64,000 bases of DNA, from the NCBI GenBank assembly GCA_025331125.1, contig JAOALB010000067.1, forward strand, positions 62,001 through 126,000. The letters are read 5' to 3'. Position 1 is the first letter of the stretch. Every line of letters begins with the position of its first letter. A program made the translations under genes and the position numbers. A model generated the notes under the pieces. That model had not been told where the DNA came from. It did no database searches and worked only from the letters and a program-made list of their open reading frames with translations. The stretch is from Mycogone perniciosa (Eukaryota; Ascomycota; Sordariomycetes; Hypocreales; Hypocreaceae). Shown here piece after piece: positions 40,726 through 53,970 of this stretch.

Positions 40726-42520
40726 TATTAAAGGAGAATACAGGTTAAATTTTATTAAACTAGGTTTATTTATTTACTTTTATAGTTTTATACCTCCCTA
40801 ATCTAGTAATTACTTAAATAAGCAATTAACTTTACTTAAATAGGCTAATAAAAAGGACTATAAGTGTATTAAGTATATTAATTACCTTTAATAAAACCCT
40901 CCCTATAAGTATTTACAAATAAAAAAAGCAAATCTTAATAAAACACTTATCTAGCTAAACCTCCTAGTATTAATATTATAATTCCTTAACGTAAACGTTA
41001 ATAATATAAAGAAATAATAAAATAAATATATGATAAAGAAAAGAAAACTAAAAACAGAATTACTATTATAAATACTACTAATATCTTTATATTTAATCTA
41101 TATTAAATTATTCTCCCTATATTAAAACTACTATAATTATATAATTTTATCCTAGTAACTTATATTTATTACTAGGCATTCTAAACTGCTATCTACTTAT
41201 CTTATATTAATCGTCCTATTACTTAAATAAATATATAGATTTACTTTTAGATATTGTTTTAAGTTAATTTATTTATTAATCCTGGTAAGGTTAAGCTATA
41301 ATATATATTTAAAGCTGTAATTCTTTAAACTTAAAGATATTAAAGTATCCTTTTTCCTATTACTACTGCAAAAGCTATTATTATAGCCTATCCTTTTTCA
41401 CTTAGTTTCGCAAAGCTTTTTTTATCTTCTTTTATTGCCTTTTAATTAAGCTTTACAGTTACTTTTAAAACTTTTTCCTTTTTTAAGTTTTAGTTATCTT
41501 TTAATTTATTAAAGGAACTATTATTTTCTTTAAAAGAAGTTAAATCCTCCTTTAAACTTTCTATATCCTTTAATAGTATTAGTGCAGTTAATAAAGGTTT
41601 TATAGGTTATAGTATTACTAAAAATATATATAAATTTACTTTTAATTATTAATTTTACTATTGCCTTTACTATAAATACTGCTTAAATAACTAGGCTAGC
41701 AGTATTTTTTTATTTTTTTACTATTAATATAGTTTATAAAGCTAAAGAAAATACTTTTTTTTTCTTAGCTATAGCTAGCTTAATTATATAGTAATAGGTA
41801 TAGGTATAGTTAAAGTTAAAGGTTAAGTCTTAAAAGTTAACTATAAATATTATATCCTAATTAATTTATATATTATTAAAAGCATAAACAATTATTTAAA
41901 AAAGCTATTATTATAGTAAATTAAATAGCTTTCTTTTATAAAGTTATTTATTAATACTTTAAAATCCACTAAATACAATTTATTAATCTTTATTATATTC
42001 CTTTGATAAATTATCCTTAAAGGTATTTATTAACTTTAATTAAGCTTAATTAAATAGTATTTAAGTAAAAAAGGCAGGATATCCTTTATCTTTACTTTAA
42101 AGTCTATAACTGCAAGTTTATTTACAGTTATCGCTTAATATAAAACCTAAACTATATTTATATAGCTTTTAATAAAGTTCCTAAAGTATAAGTATTAATA
42201 TTAATTTTAAAGTAAAAGTTTAAACCTTTTTAAGTTAATTATCCTATATTTTTTTAAAGCTAAAAGAAATTAAGACTTTACTTAAAGGTTTTATCAGTTA
42301 ATTCAACTTAATATTAATAAGTCCCTAAAGTATCTATTAAATCTAAAATAGGCTTAAATAGCTGCATTTATTAAACCTAGGTTATTTTATATATAAAACT
42401 ATATAAAAGTTAAATAAATAAAGGAATCTGGCTTTTTTAAATATATAAGCCTATAGGTTAAAAAGTCGATATATATATTATTTATAGTTATCCCTATTAA
42501 AGATAAAGTAGTAAAGGTAC
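40500..42520 (-). mobile_element. Two-kilobase duplicated retroelement unit, copy 1
   Basis: It is nearly the same as 45505-47520 over its whole length, starting AAGGGGGAATTAGCGCTTTA. On the minus strand about 41300-41620 gives a Lys/Glu-rich, coiled-coil-like track (LKKEKVLKVTVK, SFAKLSEK) that suggests a gag region. The two copies part after AAAGTAGTAAAGGTACC near 42520. It is probably the terminal part of a gypsy-type element. Confidence 0.5.
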
Positions 42521-45504
42521 CTATTGCAGAGCGCGGCACAGCTATATAGAGTATAAAGAGAAATAGTAATAAAGCTTAATTTTAGGAATAAATATACTAT
42601 AATGGCCTTGCTATATATATATATAGCTAATATAAAGGAAAATATAGAATATATACGTTATAAGCGCCTATATAGTTTAATATATTGCTTATATAATATA
42701 TATATTAGCTGGTATCTACTATATAAGTAAATAAAAGCTCTTTAACACTAATAAGCGCTAATAAATAGTAGGCCTTTAGCCTATTTAACTTAATATACCC
42801 TTTAATTAATAAAGCTATTTTTAATACTTTATTAACTGCTATCTTAATCTATTTATAGTATTATAATTGTCTGGCTACGCTTTTAAAGCCTTTTTTACTT
42901 AATTAAAAGCTTTTTTATTATAAATATATATTAATATTCTATTATTAAAGGTAAAAAAGATATAAATATTATAGCTATTATTAATCTATAATAATAAAAA
43001 ATTAAATAATAAAGCTTTTTAAATAAGTAAATTAATTTTAAATAGTTAAAATAAATATATTAACTATCTTTTAACTTTATTTTTTACTTTTTTTTTAATT
43101 ATTAATATTATTATTATTAATAATAGCAGTATTAACAGTATTAATATAGCTTGAATAAATATTATACTTTTTATATATTCTTTTTATAGTATACTTTTAT
43201 TAATTAATAATAAAATTATAAAATAAAAATACCTTTTTAATTAAGTATAATTGCAGTTGCCCTTTAAAAGTAGTTTATTATAGTATTAATTATCTTTAGG
43301 CGGCTACGCCTACTACTACTCCTATACTAGCTGCTGCTTTTACGCTAGCTCCTGCTTTAGCTAGTCTGGTTTTTATTATTGCGCCGGCTAATCTAGTTGC
43401 TTGGCCTCTTTTTTATTTAAAGTTAAAGCTTGCTAAAAATCGCGAGGAAGCCCTCGCTAAGCTGCGCGCCGCAGTATCTTTATTAGCTCCTCCTCTTACT
43501 CTTACAGCTCCTATTACTGCTTTTACTTTTATTTTAGCCTTTGCCCCTATTATTACTGCTGCTACTTTAATTACTGCTCCTACTATAACTACTCCCGCAG
43601 TAGTCTTTACTTTTACCTCTATTCCCGCTACTGCCTTTACTGCTATACTATTATCCCTTTTTTATAAAGGTTATTTAAAGTTAATAATTGCTAGTAAAAG
43701 AGATTTCTTTTAATATATTACTATTGCCTGCTTTTAATAGTATATTATTTATTTTAATAATAACTATTAATATACTTTTTAATATATTTTTTTTTACTTT
43801 TATTATATTATTTTAATTAATTATATACTCTATAATTATTTAATACTTATATTAATTATATATTAGCTCTTTTAAATTATAAATAAAAGTAATAATTAAA
43901 TACATATATTATTTTTTCTTTATATATTTATAAATTAATGCAATTAAATAGTAATTTAATATAAAAAGGTATTATACCTTTAATTTAATTTATTAAAAGA
44001 AAAGGATTTAATTTATATTAAAAAAGCAACTATATTAAATAACTGTAATAATAATGCCTTTTATATACAGGCGCGTAAAAGGTAAAAAGCTTTAAGTAAT
44101 TAATTATTATAATAATAAAGTATACCTTTTATAATAAACAGCCTTTAAGCTAAACTTAAATAGTTTCCTATATTTTTATATATTTTATTTTAGTAATTAT
44201 ATATTTATCAAATTTAGTAATACTTTAAAGTGCTTAAAGTATTATTAAAAAAAAGCTTTAATAAGCCTATTAGTAAATATAAAGTTAATAAAAAGCTAGA
44301 AAATTAAAAATAATATTTTTTAATATTTTTATTAAAGCTATATATTTTATATATTAATATAATATAAGTAAATATTAATTTATATACTCTTTTTAATTAT
44401 AAGATATATAGTTAATTAATTATTATAATTAATATTTTAATTAATATTAAAATTAAATTTTAGTTTTTAAAAAAGGTAATATAAACCTATTACCTCTTTT
44501 ACCATTTAAATAAAGGCAAATAATTCCGCTTTAATTATAAATATATTAACTATATTTTAATATATAGTATTTTATAAAATAAAGCTTAAAAAAAGTATAA
44601 TAAAATACTTTTAAAATAATCTTTAAGTATTTATATTATTAATAAAAAAAGTATTACTTAAAGCAGTTAAAATTTATATTTTACTTTACCTTTTATATTA
44701 AAATATTAAAAAGCACTATATATACAGATAATAAATTAATTAATTAACTGCTTTAAAGTACTTTTTATTAAAGTTATTGAAGAACTATAATAAAGCTAAA
44801 GTATTATATACTATATTTAGCTTTATTATAATAGCTATATAAAATATAAACTTTACTTTTTCTTAATATATTTTTATAATTACTTTTATAATTTATATTA
44901 TAGTTTTCTTAAATTCTATAACTAATATTAAAATTATAAAAAGCTATATTTTATTATTAAACTTAAACTATTCTATAACCTTTTTAAAATAAGTTTTATA
45001 AGAAAAGTATATCTTATACTCTTTATTGTTTTAAGTAATTTTAATACTTAAAAACTATTATATATCCCTATTATTATAAAGCTTATACTTTACTTTAAAA
45101 GTATTTAATAGTTTAATATAAAGAGCTTTATTATTCTAATAATATATAATTAAAATATTATCTATATAAAATATAATAAAAATCTTTTAAGTTTAGTTAT
45201 AAAAGAGGCAAAGCTTTTTAAAGCTTAAAATTAACTTTTATTACTTTAAAGTTAAAAATAACTTATTAAACTATAATTTTAGTAAATCCTTAATTTATAT
45301 AAAGCTTTAATAAACTTTATATAAATATTTAATAGCTTAAAACCTTTAAAAAGCTTATATATAACTAGTTTCGAATTTTTATTTTTTAAAGTATTAAAGA
45401 AGTATTTTTAATATTATACTGCTTTAACTTAAAGTTAAACTTTACTATTAAAGTAATAAGTATATAGAAAAAACACGCTGCTAGTGTAGTGAAATATATT
45501 TTGT
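42521..45504. mobile_element. RIP-mutated element interior with a less mutated Ala/Pro/Thr-rich patch
   Basis: It is mostly AT-rich without frames. 43300-43710 is richer in GC and reads on + as a low-complexity track (TPTTTPILAAA, KLAKNREEALAKLRAAVSLL, many Thr/Ala/Ile/Leu). The original was probably Thr/Pro/Ala-rich, changed by C-to-T. It resembles the linker of a retroelement gag; no family can be assigned. Confidence 0.45.
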
Positions 45505-47520
45505 TAAGGGGGAATTAGCGCTTTAAATATATATATACACCAACAATAACCAGAATAAAGCGCAGGAACCACGCTCTTAATAGAACTATAAAGCTGTAAT
45601 TAAATAATATAAAGGCTAAAAGATACTGCGAATCATTTAATTATAATGTCTGCAGTTAAAAGTAACTAACAGTTACCTCTTTATGCTTTAACGGCTGTAA
45701 AAATACAGGTAAAGGTAGTATATTAAAGGAGAACGCGGTTTATCCTGTTAAACTAGGTCTATTTATTTATCTTTATAGTCTTATACCTCCTTAATCTAAT
45801 AATTACTTAAATAAGCAATTAACTTTACTTAAATAGGCTAGTAAAAAGGACTGTAAATATATTAAATATATCAATTACCTTTAACAAAACCCTCCCTATA
45901 AGTATTCGCGAATAAAAAAAGTAAATCTTAACAAAACACTTATCTGGCTAAACCTCCTAGTATTAATATTATAATTCTTTAAAGTAAATATTAATAATAT
46001 AAAGAAATATTAAAATAAGTATATTATAAAAAAAGGAAAATTAAAAAAAAAAAAGTAGAATTACTATTATCTATACTACTAATATCCTTATATTCAATTT
46101 ATATTAAATTATTCTCTTTATATTAAAACCATTATAATTAAATAATCCTATCCCAGTAACTTATATTTATTGCCAGGTATTTTAAGCTATTATCCACTTA
46201 TCTTATATTAATTATCCTATTACTTAAATAAATATATAAACTTATTCTTAAATATTATCTTAAGCCGATTTATTTATTAATCCTAGCGGGGTTAAGCTGC
46301 AGTATATATTTAAGGCTGTAATTCTTTAAACTTAAGGATATTAAAGTATCCTTTTTCCTATTATTACCGCGAAAGCTACTATTATAGCCTATCCTCCTTC
46401 GCTTAGTTTTGCAAGGCTTTTTTTATCTTCTTTTATTGCCCTTTAATTAAGCTTTATAGTTACTCCTAAAACTCTTTCCTTCTTTAAGTCTTAATTATCC
46501 TTTAATTTATTAAAAGAACTATTACTTTTTTTAAAAAAAGTCAAATCCTCCTTTAAACTCTTTATATCCTTTAATAGTGCTAGCGCAGTAAATAAAAGTC
46601 TTATAGGTTATAGCATTACTGAAAAATATATAAATTTACTTTTAATTATTAATCCTGCTATTGCCTTTACTATAGATGCTATTTAAATAGCTAGGCTAGC
46701 GGTATTATTTTATTTTTTCGCTATTAATATAGTCTATAAAGTTAAAGAGAATACTTTTCTTTTTCTTAGCTGCAGTTAACTTAATTATATAATAGTAGGC
46801 GTAAATATAGTTAAGGTTAAAGGTTAAGTCCTGGAAGTTAACTATAAATATCATATTTTAGTTTATTTATATATTATTAAGAGAATAAACAATTACTGGG
46901 AAAAGCTGTCGTTATAGTAGATTAAACAGTTCTCTTTTATAGAGTTATTTACCAGCACCTTAAAATCCGCTAAATACCACTCACCAATCTTTATTATATT
47001 CCTCCTATAAACTATCCCTAGGGGTACCTATTAGCTTTAGTTTAGCTCGATTAAATAGTATTTAAGCGAAAAAGGCAGGATATCCTTTATCTTTACTTTA
47101 AAGTCTATAACTGTAAATTTATTTACAGCTATCGCTTAATATAAAACCTAAACTATATTTATATAGCTTTTAGCAGAGTTTTTAAAGTATAAGTACTAAT
47201 ATTAATCTTAAAGTAAAAGTTTAAACCCTTTTAGGTTAATTATCCTGTATTTTCTAAAGCTAAAAGAGATTAAGACTTTACTTAAAGGTTTTACTAGTTA
47301 ATTTAACTTAACACTAATAAATCCTTAAAGTATTTATTAAATCTAAAATAGGTTTAAGTAGCTGTATTTATTAGATTTAAGTTATTCTATATATAGAATT
47401 ATATAAAATTTAAATAAATAAAGGAATCCGGCTTTTTTAAATATATAGGCCTATAAGTTAAAGAATTATTATATATAGCATTCGCGGTTATTTTTATTAA
47501 AGTTAAAGTAGTAAAAGTAC
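45505..47520 (-). mobile_element. Two-kilobase duplicated retroelement unit, copy 2
   Basis: This is the direct repeat of 40500-42520 in the same orientation. It keeps more C and G (for example ATCCGCTAAATACCACTCACC at 46965), so it is the younger or less mutated copy. The same coiled-coil-like minus-strand track is present near 46300-46600. Confidence 0.55.
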
Positions 47521-50500
47521 CCCTATTTATTAAAAATATAAGTGTATTAGTATTAAGGAAAATAAATAAACCTTATAAAGATTTGTTTTCCTTCTATAAA
47601 GCTTTAAAAGTGCTGTAGTCTATTAAGGATCTTAAAAGCTTAAAATATTATTTAATTAAAAGTAACTGGGCCTTTAAATACATTTTAAAGTACTGAAATC
47701 TCTATTTAAGCAGCTTTTACTATCAGTAATCCTTTTACTATTATATAAAGTATTACATTTAAGTTAAAGTTTACTGCCTAATTTTTGCAGGAAAGGTTAT
47801 ATAGGAAATTATAAATGTTAATAATATAGAAAGGCTATATAAATTCTTTAATATCTAGTATCTGTAAAAGCTTATTATAGTGTAAGGTACTGTTAATAAG
47901 TAATTTATTAATAGGCAACTATAGGTAGCTATTAATATACCAGTTAAGTTAAGGGTAAATCTATATCGGTTAATAATTATACTAGCGTGCTAGCAAGCTA
48001 TTAGTAAGGTTTTGCTTTTTTAGCTTAAAAAAATCGCTAGTGCGGCTAAGGGATATTTGGCTAATATAGCAGGGAAGTAGAGTTTTTAGTTTACCTTTTA
48101 TAAATTAGAAAAATAAAGTAAAAGAGTGCAGGTCTTTTTTTAAGTAAGATATTATAGTAAAAAAGAAAGGGGGGTTAAGTAAAATTAAATAGTTATAAAA
48201 TAAAATTTAAGTTAAAGGTAATATTTAGGCTAGTATAAAATAGATTTTTAATAAATAAAGGAGAAAGAAAGAAAGAAAAAGAGTATAGTATTACTTTTTA
48301 TCTTTTTATAGGCGCAGGTATATAATTTAATGTATAAAGTAATTTTCTTTATTATATATAAATTATTACTTTTTTAAAGTAACCTTTTATACTTTATTTG
48401 CCTTTTTCTCTTTTTTCTTTTCTATTTTTCTTTTACTCTCTCTTCCTTTTTTTTATTCTATTATTTAATTATAGACAATCCTGCTAAAAAAGGCTATTAT
48501 CAGTTACCTAATATAGCTAACTTTATTGATATACTTATTATTAATAAAAAGACTTTTAGGGAGATTTCTTTATCGTGGAAGGGTTAAACTTAACTTTACT
48601 TTCTTATTTAATTATTTACTTTAAATAAAGCTTTAATAAATAGGTATTATTTAATTAATATCTTTACTTTAACTCTCTTTAAGTCTAAAAGTATTTTATT
48701 GTTTAAATTATTAATAGCGTAAATATTAGTTAGTTAAACCTGCTAATCTATTTAAAGGTTGCCTTTTCCCTTTTATTTAAATCCTCTTTATCTTTATTAT
48801 CCTTTATAAAAGGTTATACTTTTAAGGAATACTTTTAGCGTTATATCTTTAAAGGTTTTTAGTTTTATCTTTAAAATATTATATATACTATTAAAAGAAA
48901 GATATTTAAGCCAGTCTATATCCTAGCAGAGATTTTATATATTTATAAATAGTTTTTTTATACTTTTCTTAAGCGGATAAAGTATATTAAAGCTTTATTT
49001 ATATTGTTTTATAGGCAGCGTAATCCTTAATTCTGTTAAAGGTGCCTTTAAACTTAATCTATTACTATTATAGCTGCTAAAGATTATATCCTATTTCCTT
49101 TTTATAACTATATCTTTATTCTAGGTTTCCAGTAAAGGGACTATTTAAATTGCCTTTAGTCTAAGGCCTTTTTATATACTTAGCAATATCTTTTTGGCTA
49201 CTAGCTTTAATAAAGTAATTAAAGTATAACTATTACTTTTTTTAAAAGAAATTAGGCATTTTTCTCTATTAGGCCAGTAGTCTTTAATTATTTTAATCCC
49301 TTAATAGCCCTTTATTTTATAAAGGACTTCCTTTATTCTATTAAAAATAAAAAAGTAAAGAGTTAAGCGATTTAATAGGTTTAAAAACTTATTTTAACCT
49401 CTGCTATTAAAGTAAAAAGTTAATATAAGTAAAGTAATTAATAAACTATTTAATTTTACAGTTTTTTTCTTTTATAGTATAATTAGGTTATACTTTTTAT
49501 AGGCGGGGCAGTAGACTTTAATTTAACAGCTATCTCCTCCCCTTTAAAAATAATACCTAGTAACTATTTTTAAAAATATTATCTTTTACTCCCGCTTATA
49601 TATCCTTTATATAAAAGTAGTTATTTTAACTTATTTTATTTATCCTAGGAATTATTACCTTAAAGTATTATAGGGGACCGCGTTTTAGTTAATATATCTC
49701 CTCTTTTTTTAATCTGTAAATATATATCCTGGTTTTTGGCTGGATTATTTAATTTAGTGACCTATATACCTTTTTAGCAGTTAAAGGGTTACTATAATAT
49801 TCGCTAAATTCTTAACTGTTAATAATTTTAATTATAGCTTTATTAACTACTTTATCTTTAAATATATTATTATTTATCTTTAAGCTTTTATTTATATAGG
49901 TTTCTTTATTATCTTTAACTATCTATTAACTAAATTTATCCTTTATAAACTTCTTTAAATATTCCTTTAAATAGGTTTTATTAAACGAAATCCTATTTAA
50001 TGTTTTTAGCCTATAAGCTTTTAATATTTCTATTTAAAACTTAATCTTAAATAGTTTTAGCTAATATATCCTTAACTTTATATCTTTTAATAGGTCCCTT
50101 TAGCGTTTGATATTATAAAGCAGGATAAGGTTATTAAAGAGGAGAGGCTTAATTACTTTTTATAGAGAGTATTAATTATTAGCGTTTATCTTTTTAGCTA
50201 ATATTTAATAAAATACTATTATTTTCTTTTAAGCTATTTTTATATTTTCCTTTTTTCTTTTTAAAATATAGATATATACTATTAATTAATCTTCTATTAT
50301 ATAAACCTTATTTTAGTTAATTAGCTGCTAAGTAGGCAGTTTTACCTTTAAAGGGAAAATCGGTTTTTAACTGAATAACAGGTAAAACGTAAAGTATCTC
50401 GTTAAGCCTTTTACAGTATATCTATCAGCTATCATTGCTTTATTTAAATTCTAGAATTACTTTTTATTGCGTTTAGCTATTTTTGCCAGTACTAATATTA

Positions 50501-53500
50501 AACTTTAATAATTAACCTCTATAAAGGCATTAGCTTTAAGGTTATATATTAATATCTGGATAATTTTAATACTTAAATTAGTTAATACCTATAAAAGTAT
50601 TTTCTTTATTTTAAATCCTTTATTTATAATAGCCTAAATTATTATACTAAATTAATAAATCTATTTAAAAATAAACTTTATTATTATTGCAGATAATAAA
50701 GTTAATATAGGTTTTACTTCTATTTATCTATAAAAGTTATATTTTCCTTTAAATAAATAAATATATTTATAGTCGCTTAGGATATATTAAATATTGAAAT
50801 AGACCTTCTCTATAAATCTAATTAATTCTATTACTATAGCCGGTTTCTTAAAGCAGTATAGGTTAAAGCCTTAGCATTAAGGGTATAATATAATAGCTTT
50901 ATATATATTATTCTATATTTATAGCCACTAATATCTTTCCTTTAAAAATTAAAAAGTTACTTCCTATCTTTTATAACCTATTTCCGCGTAGTATTATTAA
51001 ATAGCTGTTTTTCTTATAATTAAGGTATTAAAGATAAATGCAGGCTAGTAGTAGTATTTTATTAGTCTAGCCTATAACCTTTTATCTTTTATATAAAACC
51101 TTTTTACTTTATTCTTTAATTATTAAAAGTCTGCAGTTAAAAGATTAAATAGTCTTTATATTATTTAAAGGTATTGCGTAATTTACTAGGATTCTTTACA
51201 ATACTCTTCTTTTAGTAAAGTAAATAAAATTATATTTAAATATATATCTATAAAATCTTTTAAATCCCTTTCCTTTTAAACTTTAACTTTATCTGCAGCA
51301 GTTACTAGTTTACAGGATAAAGTATCTACTATAGCATTTTCTTTCCCTAGGATATACTTAGCTGTAAAGTTAAAAAAAAGGATATAGCTAATCTATTAGG
51401 TTATATACCCGCTAAAGATATTATTAAGCCTATTATTTATTTAATTAATAATTACTTTAATATCTATCTCTAATATAAATAAAAGTCTATAAATATAAAT
51501 ATATAGCCTTTTAAAGGCTTAAAGTAAAGCTTTATACTCCTTTTTTATAGTATTATACTTTATTTCTAATAAAAGCCAATACCCGCTTTTATATTAGATT
51601 AAGCGTTTTTTTCCTTTTATAATTTACATTAAAACTGCCCCTTAGCCTATTATATTAGCATTAACTATTAAGATTACCTCCCTATATCCTTTATTTATAT
51701 TTAATATTACTAGTATTAAAGTAAAGGTAATAAATTCTTTAAGCTTATCTATAGCTCGCTACTGCTCTTTAATCTATCTTTAAAGGGCATCTTTCTTTAA
51801 TAGACTGGTTAAAGGCTTTATAATCTAGGCAAAGTATTTAATCTAGTATCTATAGTAGCTAACTAGACCGAGGAAGGATTAAACTTTATTAATAGTTTCA
51901 TAGTTCTTTTATTCTTTAATTTTAATAATTTTCCTAATTACTAATTACTATCCCTCTATATTATATAAGTATTTTATTAACTTAATTAATTCCTAATAAA
52001 AAATTAATTTTACTGCCAAGATAATATATCTTAATAGTTTAATATTAATAAAGGTTTTATCTAGATTCTAAAGGTACTTTAAAATATTGCGTTAAACCCT
52101 AAGCATTACTTCTTTATTATTATATATAGATTTTAACCCTTATACTATAATATTATTTAAAAATAGTTAATACACTATAAGTATAAAATTAAATAGTATC
52201 TATAAAATAATATATTAGAATTATACTATTAAGTTTATAGCGCCTATTAAAAGGGTGCAGTATCTTAAAAGGCTAATAAAGCTTGCAAATATAGTTATAT
52301 CTCGACTTTTTTTATTAAAAGGGATTTAATTATATCCTAAAAGAAAGTCTAGTAATAATAATATTATATAGCTTATAAAATCCTCGCTAAATTAATTAGC
52401 GTTTAAAGGAATAAAGGCATCCCTAATAGTTACTTTATTTATCTATATAACAGAATTAATAAAGTAAAGGCTGCTGTTTTTCTTTTATATTAAAAAGAAC
52501 GGGTTTTTATATAGCCTATAGCCTTCTTTTAAAAGGCCTTTTTTAATGTAGACTTACAGTAAGTTAACTACCTTCTTTTCTATCCCTTTAAAAATCAGGA
52601 TACTGCCGCTCTGCTAGGCATTATATTCTACTATACAAATAGTTTATAGTAGGGCGATTTTAGGATTTAGCTTTTTATATTCTATAAAATCCCAGGAAAG
52701 TGCTATTTCCCTGTTTTTTAGGATCTGTATAAGGATTGCAGTTTTTTATATTATTAGTTTCTTTTCTATTATTTTCAAGATTACGGCTAGTCGGTCTAGT
52801 ATAAGCCTTAACCCAGTTTTAATAAATAAAATTTTTAAAGTAATATAGTCGGCAAAAGGAGTATTAAGGTTTAAGTTATCCTTTACTTTATCCTATTTTT
52901 TTTATTTTTAATAAAGACTTTTAGCAGGGATAAAACTATTAAACAGTATATTATTTACTAGGTAGATTTTTACACCTTTCTTTTTATATATAATATTAGT
53001 TTTAATCCTTTTATGTTTTTATACTTTTTTTTAAAATTTTCTCCTTTAATCCTCTATTTCTTTAAACTCTTACACTGTCTTTTTTATTGCTTTTATTTAA
53101 TCTTTTAGATTATCGGCCAATACCAGTTAAATTAAATCCTCCCTAGTTTACTTTAATAGTTAATATAGGACCTTTTCCTTAAAAGTAAGCTAAAGTATTT
53201 CTAAGCTTTTTTTTATTAACTTTATACTTAGTTATAAAGTTAATATTTATTTTAGCTTTAAGTTATATAATACCTCTATTTTATATTCTTAACGGATAGC
53301 TCCTGCAGCTAAGGTTATACTTTAAATATTTCCTATTTTGCATTTTATATATAAATCCCTATTCCTTAGTATATAATTAAATATTAGCTGCGCAGCTTAA
53401 ATAAACAGTATCCTAAGGATAAAAGGCATTAAAACTTTATCTAGTGCAATATAAAATCTCGCTGCTATCTATATATTACCTGTATATACCTAAATAATAA

Positions 53501-53640
53501 TCTCCTTAATTATATTTACTTGCCTGTTATTAAATGCAGTATTAACCGCTTAGTAGGGGTATACCTTTAAACTGTATTTTACAGCTAGCTAATTAAAAAT
53601 AATATTTCCTGTTAAAAAGGAGGGCTAAAAAGTAAGGATT
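47521..53640 (-). mobile_element. Gypsy-type LTR retrotransposon body, RIP-mutated
   Basis: On the minus strand 52640 down to 52050 reads as a gypsy reverse transcriptase with stops. It shows VVNLL*VYIKKGLLKEGYRL, NPFFLI*KKNSSLYFINSVI (from NPWFLV.KKNG.LR.I), TIRDAFIPLNAN, a LLLLDFLFRI*LNPFL block (from LDFFSGY.QI.L) and a degraded active-site region. The rest of pol should lie toward 47.5 kb but is too mutated to read. The 2 kb unit at 45505-47520 may be its 3' end. Confidence 0.65.
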
Positions 53641-53970
53641 TCAGTGTATTTAGGTAACCTTCCTATTCTGGCTAGACCCAGAATTAGGCCCGACGCTAGG
53701 ACCAAGTTCCGGAGGAACTTTAGTGTAAGTCAGGAAATTTCTATTATCTTCAACAATAACAATTAAGCTAGGACTAGCTATCCCGCCTACCCTAGACTTA
53801 ATATAATGGCCATAATGGCTATTGTGAAAAATCCGACTAAAATAGTTTCCTGTTTGTATGGCTATAAGTCGATTTGGCCGATTTCCTATATAAATGAATT
53901 TTGCGGAAAATAAGAATAGAGCCACAAACCTAACTCTGCCGCTATATTCCTATTATCTAGTCGGAGGACT
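53640..53970. repeat. Less mutated island between the gypsy and copia blocks
   Basis: Base composition returns to near normal for about 330 bp. A 91-codon minus frame (53650-53925) has no motif. It contains GGCCATAATGGC and a TATATAAATG box. It may be an LTR that escaped mutation or a sliver of host sequence between two insertions. Confidence 0.35.
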
